Part shown: in pieces, positions 24,390-31,251 of the stretch
How the letters are laid out: every line of letters begins with the position of its first letter
How positions within the stretch are numbered: position 1 is the stretch's first letter
Assembly: GCA_900769475.1 (NCBI GenBank)
Contig: CAAGGQ010000233.1
Span: forward strand, 1-47,179
Origin: Clostridia bacterium
GTDB lineage: Bacteria; Bacillota; Clostridia; Oscillospirales; CAG-272
DNA: 47,179 nucleotides
Reading direction: 5' to 3'
Position numbers and translations under genes: made by a program
Notes under the pieces: model-generated
The model's input: only the letters and a program-made list of their open reading frames with translations
What the model was told of the DNA's origin: nothing
Databases searched by the model: none

Positions 24390-25115
24390 TTACTCTTTCT
24401 TCCTCAAAAAGACCCCTATGGCAATCACCGTCACCCCAACTCCGTAGCCCAACACAACGAAAAAATGAGTCAAAATTTCGTCAAATGCGCCACAGAGCAT
24501 CGCCCGTTCCAGCTCGACAGCGTGAACAAACGGAAGCAGGTTCGCGATACTTTGAAATGTTCCGCCTACCAGTTCCAGGTCAAACCATGCCCCCGAAAGC
24601 CAGGCCGACAGATTGGTAAGAAGCCCTCCGCAAATTCCGCCCACCTGCTTCACGTTGCACAGGCTGCCACAAAGAAGCCCCAAACCAAGATAAAATAAAG
24701 CGATGGGAGCCACCGTGAAAATGGAAAAGAGAAGGTTTATGGTCACGGGCAAGCCGAGAAGAACGGCCACCAGACAGCACACCAGGCTCTGTGCCAAGGA
24801 GATGGGAAGGAGCGGCAATAAATATCCCAGGATATAATCGCGGGAGGATAACGGGGTGGTGTACAACCTCTGTAGCAACGCGCTTTCCCTATCTTTTGCA
24901 AGCAAAGTAGCCGAAAACAGGGTCATAAAGGAGAGACCGAACACCATGATCCCCGGAGTTAGGCTTTGGATTTCAAAGAGTTCCACGGGAACGTTGGCCT
25001 GAATGGCGCTGAGCAGCAGTAATAACACCACGGGAAAGCCCAATCCAAATAGTAGATTGATGGGGTCCCGCAGGATCTCCTTGGCACAGCGTCCGGAAAA
25101 CGCCATCATTCGCAT
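24390..25115 (-). CDS. ABC-2 type transporter permease
   Basis: The 241-residue protein has about six membrane helices in the ABC-2 pattern: a first helix near 20-40, a second pair near 55-75 and 105-130, and a last helix at 215-237. The GMVFG/FMTLFSA region and RLYTTPLSSRDYILGYLL (a cytoplasmic loop) are typical of drug or lipid exporters of the YhfI/DrrB kind. It overlaps the end of the ATPase gene by 10 bp, so the two form one exporter. The substrate cannot be told. Confidence 0.9.
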   Translation of the reverse strand: MRMMAFSGRCAKEILRDPINLLFGLGFPVVLLLLLSAIQANVPVELFEIQSLTPGIMVFGLSFMTLFSATLLAKDRESALLQRLYTTPLSSRDYILGYLLPLLPISLAQSLVCCLVAVLLGLPVTINLLFSIFTVAPIALFYLGLGLLCGSLCNVKQVGGICGGLLTNLSAWLSGAWFDLELVGGTFQSIANLLPFVHAVELERAMLCGAFDEILTHFFVVLGYGVGVTVIAIGVFLRKKE

Positions 25116-25843
25116 CCTTCCCCCTCCTTTACAATAGAAACAAACGCTTGCTCAAAATGTTTGGTTGACGTTTTTTCCATCAATTCCTGAGCACTTCCAA
25201 CAACCAATAATTTACCGTTTTTCATAATCCCAATGCGGTCGGAGAGTGCCTCGGCCTCCTCCATATAGTGGGTGGTAAGAATGACCGTTACCCTGCCCTT
25301 TAAGGAGCGAATGATCTCCCACAAATCCCTGCGGGCAAGCACATCCAGCCCCAAGGTGGGTTCGTCCAAAAACAGTACGGCCGGCTCGCTGACCAAGGCC
25401 ATGGCAATGCTGACGCGACGTTGCCATCCCCCCGAAAGGGTCCCCGCCCTTTGGGATAGGATCCGATGCAGAGAAAAGTACTCGGTTAATTCTTGGATCT
25501 TTGCAAAACGCATTCCCTTGGAAATGCCGTGGATCCCACACATCAGCTCCAAATTTTCTTTTACGGTTAAATGGGGCGCCACGGCCGTTTCCTGCGGTGA
25601 AACTCCGATCAGGCGTTTCACCTCCCGGGCGTTTTGTGTAACACTATGCTTCCCTATCCGTGCATCCCCTTCGGTGGGGCGGGTCAGACAGGAAAGCAAT
25701 TTAATGACAGTGGTCTTCCCGGCACCGTTGACACCGAGCAAGGAAAACAGCTCCCCCGCTTCGATTTGCAAATTCAGCCGATCCACCGCCACAAGGCTTT
25801 TGTACCTCTTGGTCAAATCGGTAGCTTTGATCATAACACTCAT
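25106..25843 (-). CDS. ABC transporter ATP-binding protein
   Basis: This 245-residue ATPase has Walker A GVNGAGKTT (37-45), the Q-loop in SPQET, the signature LSGGW (136-140), Walker B VLFLDEP (156-162), and the H-loop TTHYMEEAEAL. The last two features and the length match DrrA-like exporters paired with ABC-2 permeases. GGAGG lies upstream of the ATG, and a sigma-A promoter lies about 30 bp before it. With the permease it forms a two-gene unit. Confidence 0.94.
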   Translation of the reverse strand: MSVMIKATDLTKRYKSLVAVDRLNLQIEAGELFSLLGVNGAGKTTVIKLLSCLTRPTEGDARIGKHSVTQNAREVKRLIGVSPQETAVAPHLTVKENLELMCGIHGISKGMRFAKIQELTEYFSLHRILSQRAGTLSGGWQRRVSIAMALVSEPAVLFLDEPTLGLDVLARRDLWEIIRSLKGRVTVILTTHYMEEAEALSDRIGIMKNGKLLVVGSAQELMEKTSTKHFEQAFVSIVKEGEGCE

Positions 25844-25874
25844 AGGCTTCCTCCGTATGCGTTTCTATGGCTCT

Positions 25875-25902
25875 ATTATAACATTCCAATTAGAAAAAAC
25901 AA
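25875..25902 (-). promoter_or_regulatory. Sigma-A promoter of the ABC exporter operon
   Basis: On the minus strand, TTGTTT (25897-25902) and TATAAT (25875-25880) are 16 bp apart. Confidence 0.65.
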
Positions 25903-25973
25903 GGGGATGGCCCTCATCGGTCATTTTGAAGAGTTCTTCGGTGTGCAAAAGACGTTTTTTCACCAAATAAATA

Positions 25974-26002
25974 TTGTTTTTTTCCTTCCTTTGTGATATA
26001 AT
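25974..26002 (+). promoter_or_regulatory. Sigma-A promoter of the M13 peptidase gene
   Basis: TTGTTT (25974-25979) is followed after 17 bp by TATAAT (25997-26002), with a TGA extension before the -10. Confidence 0.8.
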
Positions 26003-26033
26003 GAAGAAAAGTTATTTTTTACAGGAGATGCTT

Positions 26034-27932
26034 ATGGAAAACATTCGTATTCAAGACGACCTTTATATGTTCGTCAACCAAGAAACCCTGGAAACCCTGG
26101 TCATTCCCGATGATAAGCCCTATGCAGGCGGATTTGCTGAGCTGGCCGACGGCGTGGAAAAGATCATGATGGACGAATTTTCAACCATGACCGAGAGTAA
26201 GACCTACCCCAACGATTACCTTCGGAGAGCCTGCGAGCTCTATGCCATTGCTATGGATGCCGACCGAAAGGAAAAGTACGGCATTACCCCCGCTCTCAAG
26301 GCTCTGTCCCTTTTGGATGATGTAAAAACGCTACAGGACGTTAGCCGCCTGTACAAGGAGTTGTCCCTCAAGGGCATCCCCACCCCCATCAACGTTGGCG
26401 TAGACACCGATATGAAAGACACTCGGCGCCGTCTGGTCTATCTGCAGGGTGCAGGGGTCATTCTTCCCGACGCCTCCTACTACAAGCCCGAGCGTGCCGA
26501 GCAAAAGGCACAGCTTCTCGGCATTTGGACCAACGTAGCCAAAATGGTTTTGGCAAAGACCGATCTTTCTCCCGAGGATCAGGAGATCTACGTAAATGAT
26601 GCTCTGGCCTACGATGAGATCATTGGTAGCCTGGCAAAAACCAGCGAGGAATGGGCAAAATACGTAGAAATGTACAATCCCATGGAATCCGATAAGGTAG
26701 CCGAGATGCTCTCCACCTTGGATTTTGAGGTAATCCTGAAGGATCTGTTCGGTCAGGTTCCCGCAACCGTTGTGGTTACCGAGCCTCGTTACTTTGGCGA
26801 TTTTGCTACCATTCTGAACGCCGACAATCTGACGCTTTACAAGCACTGGGCTTACGTTACGGGATTGATGAAAGCCACCTCCTTCCTCTCCGAGGAGCTT
26901 CGTGATCTGGGCGGCATGTACAGTCGAGCCATTATGGGCGTTGCAAAAATGCAATCCATTGAAAAGTTTGCCTACAATCTGGCCTCGGGCACCTATTCCG
27001 AGCCCGTAGGCATTTACTACGGTGAAAAGTACTTTGGTGAGGAAGCCAAGAAGGACATTACCGAGATCGTGCATCAGATCATTGACACCTATCGGGAACG
27101 GATCAAGACCAACGATATTCTTGGGGAGGAAACCAAGAAAAAGGCCATCCTGAAGCTTTCCAAGATGGGCGTGAAGATGGGCTACCCCGACAAGGTGAGA
27201 GCCGTATATGACAAGCTGGTCTTTGATCCCGCGGATTCCCTCTTTGATATTATGCTTTCTCTGAAGGCCATTCGAGAGCTGGATACCCTTGCCAAGCTGG
27301 ATCAGCCCACCGAGCCCGAAAACTGGGCAATGCCGGGACACATGGTGAACGCCTGCTACGATCCCTTTGTAAACGACATCACCTTCCCCGCCGCCATTCT
27401 GCAGGCTCCCTTCTATTCCTTGAAGCAGACCCGAAGCGAAAATCTGGGCGGCATTGGCGGTGTGATCGGACACGAGATCTCCCACGCCTTTGATAGCAAC
27501 GGCGCAAAATGCGACGAAAATGGTAACATCAATGACTGGTGGACGGCCGAGGACTTCCAACGCTTTGAAGCTAAGGTACAGCAGATGATCGAGCAATTTG
27601 ATGGCATTGAGCTTCCTTGGGGCAAGGTAAACGGCGCGTTTATCGTAAGCGAAAACATGGCCGATAACGGTGGTATGTCGGTGACCCTGGACATCATGTC
27701 CAGAACCGCGGGCGCTTCCTACGAAGAATACTTCTACAACTGGGCAAGAGTTTGGTGTGAAAAAGCCAGACCCGAGTTCTTGCAGATGATCCTTGCAGTA
27801 GACGTTCACGGTCCCGCCATCCTGCGTGCCAACATTCCTCCCAGAAACTTCAACGAGTGGTACACCGCCTTTGACGTAAAGGAAACCGACCAAATGTATC
27901 TCGCTCCCGAAAAGCGGATCGTGATTTGGTAA
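26034..27932 (+). CDS. pepO: M13 family zinc metallopeptidase (PepO/neprilysin-like)
   Basis: The ATG at 26034 has AGGAG six bases upstream. The 632-residue protein has the M13 zinc site HEISH (480-484, His ligands and catalytic Glu) and the third ligand in ENMAD (540-544). Upstream are the substrate-side signature NACYDPFVNDITFPAAILQ and the end pattern PEKRIVIW, where family members end in C-x-x-W or similar. There is no signal peptide or membrane helix, so the enzyme should be cytoplasmic, like PepO of lactic acid bacteria, and would cut small or medium peptides. It is a single gene with its own promoter and terminator. Confidence 0.93.
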   Translation: MENIRIQDDLYMFVNQETLETLVIPDDKPYAGGFAELADGVEKIMMDEFSTMTESKTYPNDYLRRACELYAIAMDADRKEKYGITPALKALSLLDDVKTLQDVSRLYKELSLKGIPTPINVGVDTDMKDTRRRLVYLQGAGVILPDASYYKPERAEQKAQLLGIWTNVAKMVLAKTDLSPEDQEIYVNDALAYDEIIGSLAKTSEEWAKYVEMYNPMESDKVAEMLSTLDFEVILKDLFGQVPATVVVTEPRYFGDFATILNADNLTLYKHWAYVTGLMKATSFLSEELRDLGGMYSRAIMGVAKMQSIEKFAYNLASGTYSEPVGIYYGEKYFGEEAKKDITEIVHQIIDTYRERIKTNDILGEETKKKAILKLSKMGVKMGYPDKVRAVYDKLVFDPADSLFDIMLSLKAIRELDTLAKLDQPTEPENWAMPGHMVNACYDPFVNDITFPAAILQAPFYSLKQTRSENLGGIGGVIGHEISHAFDSNGAKCDENGNINDWWTAEDFQRFEAKVQQMIEQFDGIELPWGKVNGAFIVSENMADNGGMSVTLDIMSRTAGASYEEYFYNWARVWCEKARPEFLQMILAVDVHGPAILRANIPPRNFNEWYTAFDVKETDQMYLAPEKRIVIW

Positions 27933-27936
27933 AAAG

Positions 27937-27981
27937 GAAAAGAAGAGGAACGTCGATATGACGTTCCTCTTCTTTTCGGTT
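27937..27981. terminator. Bidirectional terminator between pepO and smpB
   Basis: An 18-bp perfect stem (27937-27954 with 27960-27977) has an A-rich left edge and T-rich right edge. It ends both the rightward pepO and the long leftward operon at smpB. Confidence 0.9.
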
Positions 27982-27983
27982 TA

Positions 27984-28463
27984 TCAGCCCTCATAGGAGC
28001 GATCCTTCATATGGCGATCCATATCTCGGGCCGCTTCGCGCTTGGCATCGGATTCTCGCTTATCGTACAGCTTTTTGCCTCGGCAAAGTCCCACCTCCAC
28101 CTTTACGTGGCTCCCCGAAAAATACAGGGACAGGGGCACCAGAGTATAGCCCTTTTGCTGTACCAGACCTTGGAGCTTCAGGATCTCACGGCGGTGCATC
28201 AGGAGCTTTCGGTCCCGCAGGGGAGCACGGTTGAAAATGTTTCCCTGCTCATATGGACTGATGTGCATCCCCACCACAAACATTTCTCCCTTTTCAAAGG
28301 AGCAATAGGAATCCTTTAAGTTCACGGCGCCGCGACGAACGCTTTTCACCTCAGTACCATACAGGGCAATGCCGGCCTCGTACTTTTCATCCACGAAATA
28401 GTCGTGCCAGGCCTTTTTGTTTTGCGCAATGATTTTGTTTTGTTCTTTCTTTTTCTCTGCCAT
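27984..28463 (-). CDS. smpB: SsrA-binding protein
   Basis: SmpB binds the tRNA-like part of tmRNA and brings it to stalled ribosomes. The 159-residue protein has all family blocks: QNKKAWHDYFV, GIALYGTEVKSVRRG, NLKDSYCSF, GMHISPYEQGN, DRKLLMHRREI, and the basic tail KRESDAKREAARDMDR. It is the last gene of the leftward run, 12 bp after divIC. Its partner RNA ssrA lies about 4 kb away on the other strand. Confidence 0.97.
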   Translation of the reverse strand: MAEKKKEQNKIIAQNKKAWHDYFVDEKYEAGIALYGTEVKSVRRGAVNLKDSYCSFEKGEMFVVGMHISPYEQGNIFNRAPLRDRKLLMHRREILKLQGLVQQKGYTLVPLSLYFSGSHVKVEVGLCRGKKLYDKRESDAKREAARDMDRHMKDRSYEG

Positions 28464-28475
28464 AATCGTCTTTCT

Positions 28476-28904
28476 TTATTGATGTTGATCATTATAATAG
28501 ATTTCCTCGTCCGGGAAATACAAATGCAGCCGTTCCTTGGCTACCCGAACAATGTAATCCTTGTTTTCGGAATCGTTGATCAGCTCCCGCAAGCGAGTCT
28601 TGAGTGCTTCGATCTCCTCCAGGGTCATTCCGATCTCGGAGCCCGATTCGATCATTTGCTGATAGGATTCGTAGTCATTCAATAGCTGTTGCACCTGCTC
28701 TCCCGAGCCCAAGCGCTCTTCCAGCTCCTCAATATTTTCGTTGATCAGATTCAGCACACGCTCCAGTTCCTGCTGCTCCTCCAGAAGCGCATTGTACTTC
28801 ATCACGCTGTTGGCAAAAATGCCAATGGAGATCACAACGATCAGCACCAAAAAGATGCGCAGCATCACGCTCAAGCTGAACTGTTTTTTGGGTTCCTTAT
28901 GCAT
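28476..28904 (-). CDS. divIC: DivIC/FtsL-type septum formation initiator
   Basis: The start at 28904 (MHKEPKKQF) follows AAGGAAGG. The 142-residue protein has a basic N-terminus, one membrane helix (about 13-33), then a long leucine-rich coiled coil (about 40-115) and a C-terminal end FPDEEI typical of DivIC. It is a bitopic divisome protein that works with FtsL and DivIB. It overlaps yabQ by 34 bp, which points to translational coupling. The position after yabQ matches the Bacillus order. Confidence 0.88.
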   Translation of the reverse strand: MHKEPKKQFSLSVMLRIFLVLIVVISIGIFANSVMKYNALLEEQQELERVLNLINENIEELEERLGSGEQVQQLLNDYESYQQMIESGSEIGMTLEEIEALKTRLRELINDSENKDYIVRVAKERLHLYFPDEEIYYNDQHQ

Positions 28905-29536
28905 ATTGCCCTTCCTTTTTTCTTCTTTTTCTCGGTTCGCTCCTCCGCAGACTCTGTTGGCACCATGGGCAACTGCGGCAACCGCTGATATTCCCATTTG
29001 GTAAACCGAACACGAAGCCGCCGTTTTCTTTTTTCCTTCCAAACAGCAATGAGCTTTTGGAGCAGTCGCTTCCCCATCCGCATCAAGCGGATCCAAGGAT
29101 AAGCGAGAAAAAACAGCAGGTAGCGCACCGCGCACTCAATGCCAAAGGCAATGACCTGGGAAAAGAGCATCACCCCCCGGCCAACGGTAACGCGATAGAG
29201 CAAAAAGCCTCCGCCGGCACACAGGAACACCGGGAATCGAAAAATCCCGTGGTTCTTTTCATAAAACAACAGCACCAGGAGCACTCCTGCCAAAAGGCAA
29301 AAGAGCAGGTCCTCCACAAAAACCACAATGCCCAGGGCACGACTTTCTCGCCGCTTGGCGCAGGGCGGCAATAACGGAAGACGCAGATTCCGCAGGCGAT
29401 CGGCCATGCGGTAGCTGTAGTGCACGCCTAAAAAGACGCGGGTGATGCGCAGAACGTCGTAAACGGCTCCCAGGAGCACTCCAAGGAAGAATGCATAAAG
29501 ATAAAGCACTCCCAGAGCAGATTGTGAGATTCCCAT
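28871..29536 (-). CDS. yabQ: Spore cortex biosynthesis protein YabQ
   Basis: The 221-residue membrane protein has three or four helices (about 8-30, 65-90, 97-118, 122-145) and a YDVLRITRVFLG block between the first two, which is typical of YabQ. The C-terminal ~60 residues are very basic and end in KKKKKGR. YabQ sits in the outer forespore membrane and is needed for cortex. It follows yabP by 3 bp and overlaps divIC by 34 bp. It is expected to be read from the sigma-E promoter in front of yabP. Confidence 0.87.
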   Translation of the reverse strand: MGISQSALGVLYLYAFFLGVLLGAVYDVLRITRVFLGVHYSYRMADRLRNLRLPLLPPCAKRRESRALGIVVFVEDLLFCLLAGVLLVLLFYEKNHGIFRFPVFLCAGGGFLLYRVTVGRGVMLFSQVIAFGIECAVRYLLFFLAYPWIRLMRMGKRLLQKLIAVWKEKRKRRLRVRFTKWEYQRLPQLPMVPTESAEERTEKKKKKGRAICIRNPKNSSA

Positions 29537-29539
29537 AGT

Positions 29540-29839
29540 TTAGCGGAACAAGCGGTTGAAAAAGCCGTTTTTTCCGTTGTTCTCATCTCCGTCACTTTCC
29601 AAGTACCGGATCGAATCGACCCTTCCGTTCATGGTAACGATCCCCTCCTCCACATTGAGGACCTGGACCTGGAGGGACGAGCCCTCAATCTCCATATTCC
29701 CGCAAAGGGTTTTTAATGCAATCAGCTGGTCATCAAAGCTTATAACGTCCGTGACGCCGCGCACCTCCAGATCTTGCCTGTTCAGCAAAACCATCCGATG
29801 CGCCGCGTCACGGCTGATCTTTGCCCCTCCCTCATTCAT
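29540..29839 (-). CDS. yabP: Sporulation protein YabP
   Basis: The start at 29839 is preferred, with GGAGG about 10 bases upstream; it gives 99 residues, the usual length. The family blocks HRMVLLNRQDLEVRGVTDVISFDD and TLCGNMEIEGSSLQVQVLNVEEG can be seen. YabP is a small soluble spore protein of the mother cell that pairs with YabQ. An upstream sigma-E-type promoter fits this. A longer form starting at 29890 lacks a ribosome site. Confidence 0.92.
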   Translation of the reverse strand: MNEGGAKISRDAAHRMVLLNRQDLEVRGVTDVISFDDQLIALKTLCGNMEIEGSSLQVQVLNVEEGIVTMNGRVDSIRYLESDGDENNGKNGFFNRLFR

Positions 29840-29869
29840 AGCAGAAACCTCCGTTTTGGATTTTGCTAC

Positions 29870-29898
29870 AATGTATGCCGGTGGGAACAAAAATATTC
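29870..29898 (-). promoter_or_regulatory. Sigma-E-type sporulation promoter of yabP
   Basis: On the minus strand, GAATATT (29892-29898) is followed after 14 bp by CATACATT (29870-29877). Both match the Bacillus sigma-E consensus (kmATATT and CATACAHT) at every position. The start codon of yabP is about 31 bases past the -10. Confidence 0.85.
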
Positions 29899-29913
29899 AG
29901 GTAGAGCGCAAGG

Positions 29914-30156
29914 TTACTCGATGACCTCGTACAAACTTGCGGCATCTGCCTTGCTGGTATGCTCCTTTACATCCAGCACCCGCACCTTTAAAGTGCGTTG
30001 GCCAAAGGTGATCTCCAGCACATCGCCTTCCTTTACATCATACGAAGCCTTGGCACGCTTTCCGTTTACAGCAACGTGCTCTGCATCGCAGGCATCGTTG
30101 GCAACCGTACGGCGCTTGATAATGCGGGAAACCTTTAAAAACTTATCAAGCCTCAT
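29914..30156 (-). CDS. rqcP: S4-domain RNA-binding protein RqcP (YabO)
   Basis: The 80-residue protein is one S4 RNA-binding domain: MRLDKFLKVSRIIKRRTVAND, then VNGKRAKASYDVKEGD and FGQRTLKVRVL. In Bacillus RqcP helps RqcH add C-terminal Ala tails to nascent chains on stalled 50S subunits. Its presence beside smpB puts two ribosome-rescue systems in one operon. It overlaps the end of hup by 11 bp. Confidence 0.93.
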   Translation of the reverse strand: MRLDKFLKVSRIIKRRTVANDACDAEHVAVNGKRAKASYDVKEGDVLEITFGQRTLKVRVLDVKEHTSKADAASLYEVIE

Positions 30157-30424
30157 TCAGCTTGTCCTTCAGGGTCTTGCTGGCAGAGAAGGATACGCGG
30201 CGGGAAGCAGGAATTTCCACAGCCTCGTTGGTTCTGGGGTTTCTACCGGTGTAAGCGGCCTTTTCCTTTACGGTAAAAGCACCAAAGCCGGCGATCTGTA
30301 CCGCTTCGCCTGCCACCAGGGCGTTATCAACAACGTTGCCCAGTGCTTCTACGACCTCGGCAACGGCCTTTTTGGTCATTCCGGTCTGCTTTGCAATCTG
30401 ATCAATGATCTGATTCTTAGTCAT
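30146..30424 (-). CDS. hup: HU-family DNA-binding protein
   Basis: The start at 30424 (MTKNQIIDQIAKQTGMTKK) has GGAGGATG nearby. The 92-residue protein is a typical HU monomer: two N-terminal helices, the GFGAFTVKEKAAYTGRNPRTNE arm with the DNA-intercalating Pro in RNPRT, and a C-terminal SASKTLKDKLN helix. HU binds and bends DNA without strong sequence preference. It lies between mazG and rqcP, has its own sigma-A promoter in the 112-bp gap, and overlaps rqcP by 11 bp. Confidence 0.96.
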   Translation of the reverse strand: MTKNQIIDQIAKQTGMTKKAVAEVVEALGNVVDNALVAGEAVQIAGFGAFTVKEKAAYTGRNPRTNEAVEIPASRRVSFSASKTLKDKLNEA

Positions 30425-30461
30425 AAGTACATCCTCCATATAATTTTTTGGGGTCAATTCT

Positions 30462-30490
30462 ATTTTATCATATTATTTACAATTCTGCAA
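30462..30490 (-). promoter_or_regulatory. Sigma-A promoter of hup inside the long operon
   Basis: On the minus strand, TTGCAG (30485-30490) and TAAAAT (30462-30467) are 17 bp apart, with TGA before the -10. The gap around it is AT-rich. Confidence 0.75.
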
Positions 30491-30536
30491 GTATTTTTTC
30501 AATGTATTTGGAAAAAATTAGATAAATTTGAAGAAA

Positions 30537-31232
30537 TTAAACCTTTGCAACGGTATCGATCAAGCCGTCGGTGGCCTTTTGCAAGGCTTCCTCCCCGTCG
30601 ATCCCAATCTTTGCGCACAAGGCAGCAGCCGAAAGGAGAAGCTGCCCCATATCCGAGGCAGACATCTGATTTTCCAGATGATCAACCGATGCGCGCAGCG
30701 ATGCCAACAAATCCTCGGCCGAGGCTTCCTCGTCCCTCTTGGACTTTTTGATCACCTTGGTAGCTCTCATGAGGGACGGAAGCATGGGGGGAATGGCGCG
30801 AAGCTTGTCCTCCAGGGAAAGGCGTTGCTTTTCCTCGCTTTTGATAGCATCCCAGTTCTTCAGCACCTCGGCGGTGGTATCGGCGCTCACGTCGCCAAAC
30901 ACATGAGGATGGCGGGTGATCATCTTTTTACAGATCTCATCCACCACATCCTCTACGGTAAAGCGGTTGACCTCGCGCTCCAGCTCCGCGTGGAAGAAGA
31001 TTTGAAACAGCAGATCGCCCAGCTCCTCGCGCAAAAGAATGGGATCGTCATTGTCAATAGCCTCCACCACCTCGTAGGTCTCCTCAATGAGGTTGGCACG
31101 GATACTGTGGTGATCCTGTTCCCGATCCCAAGGGCATCCGTTCTCGCCTCGCAACAGCTGAAGAATGACCTTCAGATCTTCAAAGGAATAACAGTCTTTT
31201 TTTAATAATTGCGTACAAAGTTCATGTTCCAT
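30537..31232 (-). CDS. mazG: MazG nucleoside triphosphate pyrophosphohydrolase
   Basis: The start at 31232 (MEHELCTQ) has GAGGAT upstream; an ATG at 31262 lies inside the flippase gene and has none. The 231-residue enzyme hydrolyses non-canonical or excess NTPs to NMP and PPi. It shows the MazG metal motif in two halves, LIEETYEVVEAID and LREELGDLLFQIFFHA, plus RHPHVFGD. Bacillus YabN carries an extra methyltransferase-like domain in front; this one lacks it. Confidence 0.93.
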   Translation of the reverse strand: MEHELCTQLLKKDCYSFEDLKVILQLLRGENGCPWDREQDHHSIRANLIEETYEVVEAIDNDDPILLREELGDLLFQIFFHAELEREVNRFTVEDVVDEICKKMITRHPHVFGDVSADTTAEVLKNWDAIKSEEKQRLSLEDKLRAIPPMLPSLMRATKVIKKSKRDEEASAEDLLASLRASVDHLENQMSASDMGQLLLSAAALCAKIGIDGEEALQKATDGLIDTVAKV

Positions 31233-31251
31233 TGTTTTATCCTCATCGTTT

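Noticed and set aside
26331..27893. A 520-codon frame opposite the M13 peptidase
   Set aside because: The peptidase has HEISH and ENMAD and a promoter; the antisense frame is a shadow.
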